This document shows positions 1 through 8,285 of a DNA stretch of 64,000 bases, piece after piece; position 1 is the first letter of the stretch, and every line of letters begins with the position of its first letter. A program made the translations under genes and the position numbers. Source of the DNA: Flavobacteriales bacterium (GTDB taxonomy: Bacteria; Bacteroidota; Bacteroidia; CAIKAF01). Below the pieces are notes generated by a model that ran no database searches, was not told the DNA's origin, and saw nothing but the letters and a program-made list of their open reading frames with translations. The DNA lies in contig JAOABX010000005.1 of the NCBI GenBank assembly GCA_026418175.1, forward strand, positions 62,001 to 126,000, read 5' to 3'.

Positions 1-105
1 AGCAAATGCACCTCGGTAACTTGTGCTTTGAAAAAAAGGTGGTAAAGTCTGTGCTACAAAAGACAAACTGTAACAAACAAAGAATGCTGATAAAATTCTT
101 TTCAT
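1..105 (-). CDS. Secreted protein, N-terminal fragment (cut by window edge)
   Basis: Only the first 35 codons are in the window. They begin MKRILSAFF and give a hydrophobic signal peptide with a probable cleavage after SFVAQ, followed by the start of the mature protein ending at YRGAFA. The ATG lies 18 nt after a perfect TACTTTTG promoter element, which supports the start. It follows the TonB receptor on the same strand but has its own promoter. The short mature stretch recalls secreted Bacteroidota proteins with an N-terminal RGAF motif, but too little is present to name a family. Confidence 0.6.
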   Translation of the reverse strand, partial: MKRILSAFFVCYSLSFVAQTLPPFFQSTSYRGAFA

Positions 106-123
106 GATTTCAATTTTTTTTAG

Positions 124-152
124 CAAAAGTATTTGCTTAACGTTAAGTCAAA
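124..152 (-). promoter_or_regulatory. Bacteroidota-type promoter of the truncated secreted gene
   Basis: On the minus strand TTTG (149-152) is followed after 17 bp by TACTTTTG (124-131), an exact fit to the -33/-7 consensus TTTG/TAnnTTTG. The spacer holds a perfect 12-bp palindrome, CTTAACGTTAAG (136-147), a plausible operator. Confidence 0.7.
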
Positions 153-210
153 TGCAGGAAATTATTATATTAAAGTTAAGCAAGCAACCCTTGGAATGAA
201 CACAATTATT

Positions 211-3048
211 TTAAAACTTAAAACCTATAGAAAAGGATATTTGCTGACCAACCCGTTGGCGGATCATTAAATTATCAACGGAATCGTCATATACATTGTT
301 CAGATTATTATCCTGATAAAATATTCCGTCGTAAGCTATTAAATCTTTAAAGTTCAAACGCAATTCCAATGCTTTCTTAAGAAATGATTTAGTAATCTGG
401 ACGTCTAATATAGGACGTGGATTTTCAATGATGGATGGATAATAATAATTACCTACCGACCATATTCTTGGCCCAATATAATTAAATGACAAAGTAAAAC
501 CGAAATCATATTTTGAATCATTATATTGAATGGACGCATTGATGATATAAGGTGACTGACCTTGCATAGATCGTTGTTCTTCTGTTCCGGATAATGTATC
601 AGCAACATTCACATTTGAATAAATGTATGCAAAATTGCCAATCAAGCTTAATCCATCAAAAAATCTTGCATGACTGTTTGATAATAATGAACCAATATTC
701 ACTTTATATTCTAATTCTGCACCAGCTGCCAAAGCATATGGAACATTTATATACGTAAATGTTCGATTAGTAGCACCAGTAAACAATACTTTTTCAATAG
801 GATTTTCAAAATACTTAAAGAATCCACTTACAGATACAATTTGTCCACCTTGAGGATACCATTCAAAACGTAAATCAGCATTCGTAATTTTTGTTCTTTT
901 CAAATTTGAATTTCCGCCCGCCAGAGCAAAAATACTGTAATCGTAAAATGTAAATGGTGCCAATTCACGTGATTCTGGACGAGTAACCGTTTGAGAACCG
1001 GAAAGACGAATATTAAACTTAGGATGAAACCCATAAATTATATTAATTGATGGAAGAATATCATTCACGGTAGTATCCAAATTAATTGGTGTATCACCAG
1101 AAGTGTATGTGGTAAGGTTTTGTCTGAAACTTTCAAAGCGTGCCCCCCAAACAAATTTCAATTTATTATCAAAAAAAGAATTTTCGAGCTGGATATATCC
1201 GGCCGCTGTTGTAGCAAAATAGGCGTACGTATCAGATTTTCGTGTTACTTCTTTAATAACTAATCCTTGATTGCTAAAATGACTGCTTTGGAAAATAGTA
1301 TCAATAGCTGATACGGATATTTGTGGCATATCAGCACCACCTATACCATACGTAGTATACCCTAATACACGGGCTCCGAAATCACGGTCTTTATATTGTA
1401 AGTAGGAACCGATTTTTAATTCATGCCGCGTTGCTCCAATTTTAAAAGGATAACTAAAATCAAAGGTGCCTGAATAAATATTATCAATTTGATTAGAAAA
1501 GAATCTGGAAGCAATGGATTGTTGTACAGTACCCGAAAATGGTACAAAAAATGGTTGCAATGTATCGGTAGCATCTCTACGATATTGCAAGACTTTATAA
1601 TCTGGGATTATCCTATTCAAACGGCTGTATCCGGCTCCCCATTCAAATTTAATTTTTGATTTGGGTAAGGAATGTTCACCATTGAGGTGAGTAGATAATA
1701 ACATGTTTTGTGAGTAAAAGGTATTGTATGAACGAACATCAAATTGCTGATCTAAGATAATTCCTTCGCGGTAAGTATGCTGATCGTTAGTATTTACATT
1801 AAACATGTTTTTGAGGGTAATTCGGTTATTACTTCCATTGGGCTTGGATGAAATAAAGGCTACATTCCACAAAGCCCCCCATAGTGTATTAATGGTAAAT
1901 TGATTATCAAGATAACTTACCAACTTCCCCACCAAATCAAAATCATTACGTTCAATCTCTCTTCGGGTGAACATATTATTGTATGTTAACCCAAACACAC
2001 TTCCAAATTCTTTTTTTCCTGTAGTATTATCTCTTTTCGATTTGGGAATTAGGTTAAAATTATGCCCCATGGAATATTGAAAACTTAGTCCTGGGGAGGC
2101 TGAAATTTTTTTAACCGGGAAATTATTTTTAAGTAACCTTGCGTATTCAACCAATTTATCATTATTATTATTAGATGAATTTACCATTTCTTCATTGGAA
2201 GGGAAAGCAGCAGGTAATTGTCTAGTACCATCATCAATGCCAAAAAAGTCAGTACTTCCACCATTTTCTTTTCTAAATTCTGAAAACGTTGTTATGGTAT
2301 TAAAGGTGGTTCCTAACGAAATGGAATAATAATTCTTGTCAGGTATATTTTTGGTGCTTACTTGAATAATACCTCCAGCAAATTCACCGGTTAAAGATGG
2401 CATGGCTGTTTTAATAACTTTTAAGTCATTTAACAGTGCCGAAGGAAAAATATCGAAAGAAAAAGCTTTCCTGTCTGGTTCAGAGCTTGGCAATGGCGAA
2501 CCATTTATAAATGCAGCATTATACCTATCAGGCAAGCCACGAATAATCACAAAGTTATCCTGTATTGTTGCACCACTAACTCTACGTAAAACTTCGGCGG
2601 TATTTCTATCCGGGGTTTTTCTAATTGCTTCAGCACTAATCCCATCAAAAAGCACAACACTGTTTTTTTGCTCCAAAACCAGTGCTGAAGAGGTTTCTCT
2701 ATCAACTGTAGCCTCAATTACTACCTCACCCAATTCTTTTTCAGCCGATTGCAGAGTAATGTTTAAGGCAGTTATTTCCTTAGCCTTTACTACTACTCCA
2801 GGTATTACTTTTGTTTGATAAGAAATATAACTAACTTGCAAGTCATACGTTCCCGGTGCCAATTCTAATTTATACGTCCCATCAATATCTGTAGAGGTAC
2901 CTTTGGTAGATCCTTTTACCATGATAGCTACCCCAATTAATTCTTCTCCGGTGGATTGATCAACTACTTTGCCAGCTACAAAACCGTTTTGTGTAAATGA
3001 AATGATGGAAAATAAAATGGATGTAGCTAGGGCTAAAAGCTTTTTCAT
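211..3048 (-). CDS. TonB-dependent outer-membrane receptor with carboxypeptidase-regulatory domain
   Basis: A protein of about 945 residues with a signal peptide (MKKLLALAT to ISFTQ), a CarboxypepD_reg-like beta-sandwich at about 24-105 (motifs GKVVDQSTGEELIGV and GTYDLQVSYISY), a plug domain at about 125-235 (GISAEAIRKTPDRNTAEVLRRVSGA) and a long C-terminal barrel ending in the outer-membrane-type terminus SFSIGFKF. Such receptors take up large or scarce ligands using TonB energy; no SusD partner is adjacent, so the substrate is unlikely to be a typical glycan and is not identifiable here. The reading frame continues to a TTG at 3069, but that codon lies inside the -7 promoter box, so I start at the ATG at 3048. 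Confidence 0.93.
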   Translation of the reverse strand: MKKLLALATSILFSIISFTQNGFVAGKVVDQSTGEELIGVAIMVKGSTKGTSTDIDGTYKLELAPGTYDLQVSYISYQTKVIPGVVVKAKEITALNITLQSAEKELGEVVIEATVDRETSSALVLEQKNSVVLFDGISAEAIRKTPDRNTAEVLRRVSGATIQDNFVIIRGLPDRYNAAFINGSPLPSSEPDRKAFSFDIFPSALLNDLKVIKTAMPSLTGEFAGGIIQVSTKNIPDKNYYSISLGTTFNTITTFSEFRKENGGSTDFFGIDDGTRQLPAAFPSNEEMVNSSNNNNDKLVEYARLLKNNFPVKKISASPGLSFQYSMGHNFNLIPKSKRDNTTGKKEFGSVFGLTYNNMFTRREIERNDFDLVGKLVSYLDNQFTINTLWGALWNVAFISSKPNGSNNRITLKNMFNVNTNDQHTYREGIILDQQFDVRSYNTFYSQNMLLSTHLNGEHSLPKSKIKFEWGAGYSRLNRIIPDYKVLQYRRDATDTLQPFFVPFSGTVQQSIASRFFSNQIDNIYSGTFDFSYPFKIGATRHELKIGSYLQYKDRDFGARVLGYTTYGIGGADMPQISVSAIDTIFQSSHFSNQGLVIKEVTRKSDTYAYFATTAAGYIQLENSFFDNKLKFVWGARFESFRQNLTTYTSGDTPINLDTTVNDILPSINIIYGFHPKFNIRLSGSQTVTRPESRELAPFTFYDYSIFALAGGNSNLKRTKITNADLRFEWYPQGGQIVSVSGFFKYFENPIEKVLFTGATNRTFTYINVPYALAAGAELEYKVNIGSLLSNSHARFFDGLSLIGNFAYIYSNVNVADTLSGTEEQRSMQGQSPYIINASIQYNDSKYDFGFTLSFNYIGPRIWSVGNYYYPSIIENPRPILDVQITKSFLKKALELRLNFKDLIAYDGIFYQDNNLNNVYDDSVDNLMIRQRVGQQISFSIGFKF

Positions 3049-3066
3049 ATTGTACTTTTTATGGCG

Positions 3067-3111
3067 CAAAAGTACATCTAGCTTTTGGCAACCATATTAA
3101 CCTAATGTTAA
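3067..3111 (-). promoter_or_regulatory. TonB receptor promoter with TTAAC/GTTAA element
   Basis: TACTTTTG on the minus strand (3067-3074) is a perfect -7 element, 18 nt before the ATG. Upstream at 3097-3111 is an inverted repeat TTAAC-5 nt-GTTAA. Read on the minus strand it is also a direct repeat, TTAACA-5 nt-TTAATA. No good -33 TTTG is present, which would suit an activator-dependent promoter. Confidence 0.55.
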
Positions 3112-3142
3112 GTAAAAAATAAGATAATTTTAAAGCGAAGGG

Positions 3143-4495
3143 TTACTTGAAAATTGCAACATTTATTTGATCCATCCATTGTCGAACTAATTCTCTTACA
3201 CAAATATCTAGCAGTTCCTGATCTGTCTTTCTATCAGACGAAGCCTCAAAACGTGACCTCCATTTTCTTAAATCTGTTTGAGAAATATATCCCGTAGTTG
3301 GATAAAGATCTTCAATTACTCCATTATATTCAGCAAATTTTACCTGATTGATTACTGATTTTTGAATAAGATCAGAATAGGTTACTTCGCCATTAGTTGC
3401 ATTAAACAATCGATATCGAAAAGAAAGGGTTACCTGTACCTCTTCGGTTACTTCCTTATATTTTACTTCACGATACTGATAATTACTCATTTGTGTTCCG
3501 GTCCACTGATCCCAGTACAAAACCCGTTCACGTAAATACGCCACTTTTATTTCTTCTTTTCGGGGGGCTGGAGTATAGTTTAAAGAAGTTAGTGCACCAA
3601 TCATGTATCTCGAAACCTGTAAACTTTTAGCAACAGCCAATGCATCTTTATCAGAAATGGGTAAATTAACAGAAATATTAAGTTTCCTCATGGCATCAAA
3701 AACAGTTTCCCGATCGGCAACCTGAAGCAATTGATTGTGCTGTCTCTGAAATTCTGAATGCATCAAGCGATATACCTGATCAGCCAAAGAAAACTGACTA
3801 GTTTGGTTATCTAATGGAAAAATTACCAAACTAACCGAATAGGATTTTTTAAGTTCTTCCAAATATTTATCTGTATCTCTATACCCTTTGGAAATTGCAT
3901 CCACCTGTGAAAATGAATTATAGGCAATGGCATATTGCCTGCGCTGATAAGCATCCATAGCATTCATATAAATTGGATCTGCTTGAATAGCTGTACGTAG
4001 GCGACCTAAATTTTCATAGGTAGGATCCAATTTTTCTATTCGACGTAAAAAATCTGTAGCCAATGAATAATCCCGATTGTCAATAGCCCGAATAGCACTA
4101 TGATAGTATTCGCGACATAACTCTGCAACGCATTCTTTATATTTATTATGTAAATCAGAAGGGACTTCTAACGTTACTTTTCTCCTTTCCACATTTTTTT
4201 GCAACCTGTCTATTTCCTGATATTGGTCAATAGCCCTAGAATAATTTTTGGAAGTATAACTGATATTAAAATCCTCTACCAACTCATTCATGAGACGTTG
4301 TCCGGATTTTTTCATTCCCTTTTTAGCATCCTTATTTTCTGGATCGCGTAGTAAAGCTTCGTTATAATTTATAACAGCCTGTTCATAATTTCTGGATTTT
4401 TCAAATTTCTGAGCTCTTTTTATATATTGTTTAGCCCCATCACAAGAAGCAAACACAATTGATATTCCAAGTATCAGATATATTATTTTTTTCAT
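3143..4495 (-). CDS. TPR-containing lipoprotein
   Basis: A 450-residue protein with a lipoprotein signal (MKKIIYLILGISIVFASC, lipid-anchored Cys about 18). The N-terminal half contains tetratricopeptide-like helices (AQKFEKSRNYEQAVINYNEALLRDP is typical). The C-terminal half has alternating polar strands (YMIGALTSLNYTP, VQVTLSFRYRLFNATNGEVTYS) resembling periplasmic domains that compute a stress or cell-envelope signal. It probably acts at the outer membrane as a scaffold; no specific function can be assigned. Upstream lies the SUI1-like gene on the same strand with a 51-nt gap, so the two may be co-transcribed. Confidence 0.8.
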   Translation of the reverse strand: MKKIIYLILGISIVFASCDGAKQYIKRAQKFEKSRNYEQAVINYNEALLRDPENKDAKKGMKKSGQRLMNELVEDFNISYTSKNYSRAIDQYQEIDRLQKNVERRKVTLEVPSDLHNKYKECVAELCREYYHSAIRAIDNRDYSLATDFLRRIEKLDPTYENLGRLRTAIQADPIYMNAMDAYQRRQYAIAYNSFSQVDAISKGYRDTDKYLEELKKSYSVSLVIFPLDNQTSQFSLADQVYRLMHSEFQRQHNQLLQVADRETVFDAMRKLNISVNLPISDKDALAVAKSLQVSRYMIGALTSLNYTPAPRKEEIKVAYLRERVLYWDQWTGTQMSNYQYREVKYKEVTEEVQVTLSFRYRLFNATNGEVTYSDLIQKSVINQVKFAEYNGVIEDLYPTTGYISQTDLRKWRSRFEASSDRKTDQELLDICVRELVRQWMDQINVAIFK

Positions 4496-4546
4496 TCTAT
4501 TTTAATTCCAAATTCTTTTAACATAAAACAAAATTCATGCAAAAAT

Positions 4547-4882
4547 TTACCCCCCCGCCCTTTTGGCTTTATACCCCATTTCTGTGAGTAATGATACAAC
4601 TTTATCTGCAAGCTCTCCTTGAATAATGATTTCACCGTCTTTAGATGATCCGCCTACTCCGCATTTCACTTTTAATGCTTTTTCCAATGCTTTCAATCCA
4701 GATTCAGGCCCAATGTATCCACTTACTATGGTTGCAGCTTTTCCTCCCCGATGTTTTTTCTCAATTCGCACTTTTAAAATAAATTGACCGGGAACTTCTA
4801 CATTAAGTTCTTCATCTTCCTCTTTGAGTTTTTTAAGGTATTCAGGATCAGTAGAATAAACTATTTGGCTTTTATTTTTCAT
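4547..4882 (-). CDS. SUI1/eIF1-like translation factor (YciH family)
   Basis: A 111-residue protein with a charged N-tail and a SUI1 domain from about residue 37. The family core is visible: KKHRGGKAATIVSGY, then LKALEKALKVKCGVGGSSKDGEIIIQGE and a C-terminal DKVVSLLTEMGYKAKRAGG. Bacterial YciH proteins are homologues of eukaryotic initiation factor 1 and are thought to influence start-site fidelity, although the bacterial role is not settled. Length is normal for the family. Its last codons run through a C7 tract on the plus strand. It diverges from the gene at 4918 with only 35 bp between the two starts, so their promoters overlap. Confidence 0.93.
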   Translation of the reverse strand: MKNKSQIVYSTDPEYLKKLKEEDEELNVEVPGQFILKVRIEKKHRGGKAATIVSGYIGPESGLKALEKALKVKCGVGGSSKDGEIIIQGELADKVVSLLTEMGYKAKRAGG

Positions 4883-4891
4883 AAAAAAACT

Positions 4892-4899
4892 TAACTTTG
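4892..4899 (+). promoter_or_regulatory. -7 element TAACTTTG
   Basis: Perfect TAnnTTTG match 18 nt before the ATG at 4918, with TTTG at 4864-4867 as a candidate -33 (24-bp spacing, slightly long). The apparent TTG start at 4897 lies within it. Confidence 0.6.
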
Positions 4900-4917
4900 A
4901 AAACGAACTCCAAGAAT

Positions 4918-7716
4918 ATGAAAAAAATATTTACAACAATTGTTTTATCTTTCTTTTTTAGTTTTTTACATTATTCTCAAATTACAACAACCATAACTCC
5001 ACCCGCTAATTGTGTTCAAAATTTAGTTGGGCCAGGAGTACAATATTCAAATGTTTTAACCTTTGGATCAAATCTTAATTCATTTGCAACGTTTACTGGA
5101 GGTACATCTGTTGGATTAGGATTTAACAGTGGTGTTTATTTAACGAGTGGTAATATAAATTCTCAAGCTAACCTAAATAACCCACCTTCAACTTTAATAA
5201 GTCATGCAAATGGTGCTCCTGGCGATCCAACATTAAACTCGCTTGGTGCCGGCACAACCTTTAATGCGACTGTCCTTCAGTTTGATTTCGTACCAACAGG
5301 AGACACTATCAAATTTCGCTACATATTTGCATCCGAAGAATATAATTTTTATGTAAACAGTGGATTTAACGATGTTTTTGCATTCTTTCTAACAGGGCCT
5401 AACCCATCAGGGCCTGCCTATGTGAACACCAATATTGCATTAATACCTACTACAACTATTCCTGTTACAATAAACAACTTAAATAATGGGCAAGCCAGTG
5501 GCTGCGCATCTGGCCCTTGTGAATACTGTCAGTATTATGTAGATAATTTATGTGCAAACGGAAATTTTGCATACAACGGATATACGGTTGCTTTAACAGC
5601 CATCGCACCCGTTGTTCCTTGTCAAACATATACAATTAAGTTAGCGGTAGCTGATGTTGGCGATCAGATATTAGATTCTGGGGTATTTTTAGAAGAGGGA
5701 AGTTTCGTCAGTAATATTATTCAATCGAGCTCAAATATTAATTTTGGAGGCGTAGATACTTTGATGTTTGAAGGCTGTAGCCAGGCAACTATCACCATCG
5801 TTAGAACACCTGCTCTAACCAACGATACAATAATTTTTAATTATGGCGGCAATGCCTCTATGGGTATTGATTATAATATGTTACCCGATACATTGATATT
5901 TTCACCCGGAAATGATACTTTATTTTTAGTTGTAAATACCATTAGCGATAACTTTCAGGAGATGAATGAATTTTTATCAATCACCATCAATGCCGGAATA
6001 TGCTCTAACTATGTACCAATTAGCACAGTAAATTTATACATAATTGATGTTGATTCATTGACGCTTAATGCAGTGCCAGATTCAAGTATATGTGCCGGAG
6101 AGCAACTTACCTTGAATATGCAAGCTTCAGGAGGTACGATTTTTAATCAATATTTATGGATTGTGCCAGGTGTGGGTAATATTGCAAACGATACGGCGAT
6201 TGTTACACCCATTCAATCAGGTTATTACTATGCTGCCGCTACAGATATTTGTCTTCAAATTGTTCGATTAGATTCAGTATTTGTTACCGTTTTCCCAAGC
6301 CCACAAATTGTAACAAATCCCAATGAATTGTGTTCGGGGGTTTCTGCAGCCATTGGAGACCCCAATGGAAATACAAATTTAAACTGGGTATGGTCGCCGG
6401 CAACAAATCTTAATAATCCAAATATTCCGAACCCAATTTTTAATGCTAATTACATTGGAACAGACTCTTTGATTTTTATATACAATGTAGCTGTTGACTC
6501 TGCAGGCGTGGTCTGTGCATCAGATAGCGTAATGATTATTTTGTATCCCAACCCTCAACCAAATGTTACCCCAGACAGTATGGAAGTTTGTTTTCCACTT
6601 AGTGTTAGCTTAGATGCAGGGACAGGATATGCAGCATATCAATGGTCAAACGGAGTTACCAGTCAAACACAAAATGTAACTACCAGTGGCTGGTATATTG
6701 CCACTGTAACCGATGGAAACAACTGCCAGGGAAGAGATTCAGCTTATGTGGTAATTTATCCGCGGCTTACCTTTACGTTAAATGATGTAAATATCTGTAC
6801 CAATGTTTCAACAAATATTGGTTTTAATACCAATCAAAATCAATTCAATATTGTATGGACCCCGAATGATTATTTAAATAATGGGAATATTTCAAACCCA
6901 TTGTTTCAACAAAGCAATCCTGGTCCTAATCCGGTTACCTATACGTATGTTGTTACATCTGACTCGGCTGGGTTTGTATGCTATTCAGATACAATGAATG
7001 TAACGGTTTATCCGATTCCATCATTCAGCCTACCCAATGATACGGTTTATTTTTGTGAAAACAGTAATGTAACTATAGATGCTGGTAGCGGCTATGCTTC
7101 GTATTTATGGTCAAATGGCTTTTTAACACAATCCATTACAGTTAGTGACACCGGATGGTTTACTGTAACTGTAACAAGCAATATCTTATGTAGTAATATT
7201 GATTCCTCGTATGTTATAAAAATATATTTACCCAATTTCAATATACCTGATATAACCATTTGTGAAGGGGATACCGCTATTTTAACAACCCCATCGTGGC
7301 AGGGAAGCTTTTTATGGAACACCGGATCAACTGACACGCTATTACTTGTTACCCAAACAGGAACATATACTTTAACTATAACAAATTCATGCGGTACAGG
7401 TACTGATACTATTCAAGTGATAGAAAAGCCAAATGCTAATATTACACAACTCCCCAATGTATTTTCGCCCAATGGAGATGGCATGAATGATGAATACTAC
7501 ATAGCAGACCTTCAATTTGCAGAAGAATTTACTATACTGATTTACAATCGTTGGGGAAGATTGCTGTTTGAAACTAGCGATGCCAGCATTGTTTGGAAAG
7601 GTGAAGGTGACGGAAATAGCGAAGCAACTCTTGGAGTTTATTTTGCTGTACTCAAATACAAAAATTGTTATGGTGAAGAAAAAACGCTCAATGGGAATAT
7701 TCATTTATTTAGATAG
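4918..7716 (+). CDS. Secreted surface protein, choice-of-anchor L and Ig-like domains, T9SS type B signal
   Basis: About 932 residues. After a signal peptide (MKKIFTTIV to LHYSQ) comes a choice-of-anchor L domain over roughly residues 20-270: NFASGV-like loops, the signature FRYIFASEEYNFYVNSGFND and a Cys-rich loop CASGPCEYCQYYVDNLC. Several Ig-like/PKD-type modules with the pattern YQWSNGVTSQ...GWYIATVTD follow. The C-terminal about 85 residues (NVFSPNGDGMNDEYYI ... FTILIYNRWGRLLFE) are the gliding-motility-associated/T9SS type B sorting domain. It is likely exported by the type IX system and displayed on or released from the surface. No adjacent PorP/SprF-like partner, which often accompanies type B substrates, is present. 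Confidence 0.9.
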   Translation: MKKIFTTIVLSFFFSFLHYSQITTTITPPANCVQNLVGPGVQYSNVLTFGSNLNSFATFTGGTSVGLGFNSGVYLTSGNINSQANLNNPPSTLISHANGAPGDPTLNSLGAGTTFNATVLQFDFVPTGDTIKFRYIFASEEYNFYVNSGFNDVFAFFLTGPNPSGPAYVNTNIALIPTTTIPVTINNLNNGQASGCASGPCEYCQYYVDNLCANGNFAYNGYTVALTAIAPVVPCQTYTIKLAVADVGDQILDSGVFLEEGSFVSNIIQSSSNINFGGVDTLMFEGCSQATITIVRTPALTNDTIIFNYGGNASMGIDYNMLPDTLIFSPGNDTLFLVVNTISDNFQEMNEFLSITINAGICSNYVPISTVNLYIIDVDSLTLNAVPDSSICAGEQLTLNMQASGGTIFNQYLWIVPGVGNIANDTAIVTPIQSGYYYAAATDICLQIVRLDSVFVTVFPSPQIVTNPNELCSGVSAAIGDPNGNTNLNWVWSPATNLNNPNIPNPIFNANYIGTDSLIFIYNVAVDSAGVVCASDSVMIILYPNPQPNVTPDSMEVCFPLSVSLDAGTGYAAYQWSNGVTSQTQNVTTSGWYIATVTDGNNCQGRDSAYVVIYPRLTFTLNDVNICTNVSTNIGFNTNQNQFNIVWTPNDYLNNGNISNPLFQQSNPGPNPVTYTYVVTSDSAGFVCYSDTMNVTVYPIPSFSLPNDTVYFCENSNVTIDAGSGYASYLWSNGFLTQSITVSDTGWFTVTVTSNILCSNIDSSYVIKIYLPNFNIPDITICEGDTAILTTPSWQGSFLWNTGSTDTLLLVTQTGTYTLTITNSCGTGTDTIQVIEKPNANITQLPNVFSPNGDGMNDEYYIADLQFAEEFTILIYNRWGRLLFETSDASIVWKGEGDGNSEATLGVYFAVLKYKNCYGEEKTLNGNIHLFR

Positions 7717-8222
7717 GAAATTCTGTATTGGGCAGATTGAAAAAAATGCTTCACAATTTTGTAATTAATAGATGACCGTGGTTGTATAACATACAATGTT
7801 ATACTGTAATTATTTATAATTATATTTCTATAAAAACAAGTTAAACGCTTGTGCTTGTGATTTAATATTGCATAAATTCCATGATATTTCCCAATATCAA
7901 AACGTTCTTCCTCGGTTTTTTCTAGATGATTAGCTTTTACAAATTCTTTCAATATTTCATCATGATATTTTTTCCAATCATTTTTATACCTTTCTGTAGG
8001 TATTGACGCCATTAATTTTTTGCATTCAGCTACATAATGATTTCCTTTAGCATCATCTGCATATGCTCTGGAGATTATTATCTGTTGTATCGTCATTGTT
8101 GTATCATGATAAGCACTAGGAAATAAAACAGAAAAACCCTTCCCAGCACAAACCCATTTATATCGGGGGGCTGCTTGCAATCCAAGTCCTGAAATAATTA
8201 TTATTAAAATAATTCTAAACAT
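7701..8222 (-). CDS. Small secreted protein of unknown function
   Basis: 173 residues. The N-terminus MFRIILIIIISGLGLQA is a signal peptide; the mature part starts near PRYKWVCAGKGFSVLFPSAYHD. The rest is a mixed alpha/beta domain with short strands (YHGIYAILNHKHKRLTCFYRNIIINNYSITLYVIQP) that recalls small domains beginning with a strand of the form GFSVLFP, but I do not recognise the family. It converges on the 4918 gene and overlaps its 3' end by 16 bp. There is no obvious operon partner. Confidence 0.6.
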   Translation of the reverse strand: MFRIILIIIISGLGLQAAPRYKWVCAGKGFSVLFPSAYHDTTMTIQQIIISRAYADDAKGNHYVAECKKLMASIPTERYKNDWKKYHDEILKEFVKANHLEKTEEERFDIGKYHGIYAILNHKHKRLTCFYRNIIINNYSITLYVIQPRSSINYKIVKHFFQSAQYRISYLNK

Positions 8223-8285
8223 GTTTATTATTTTTATCTGTACCTTTACAAAGATAGAATTATTGAAATAGTGAAAATTGGTACT

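Noticed and set aside
2402-2818. 138-codon plus-strand ORF (MAVLITFKSFNSAEG)
   Set aside because: It lies wholly antisense to the plug domain of the TonB receptor, has no family features and no promoter, and is a mirror of strong codons in the real gene.
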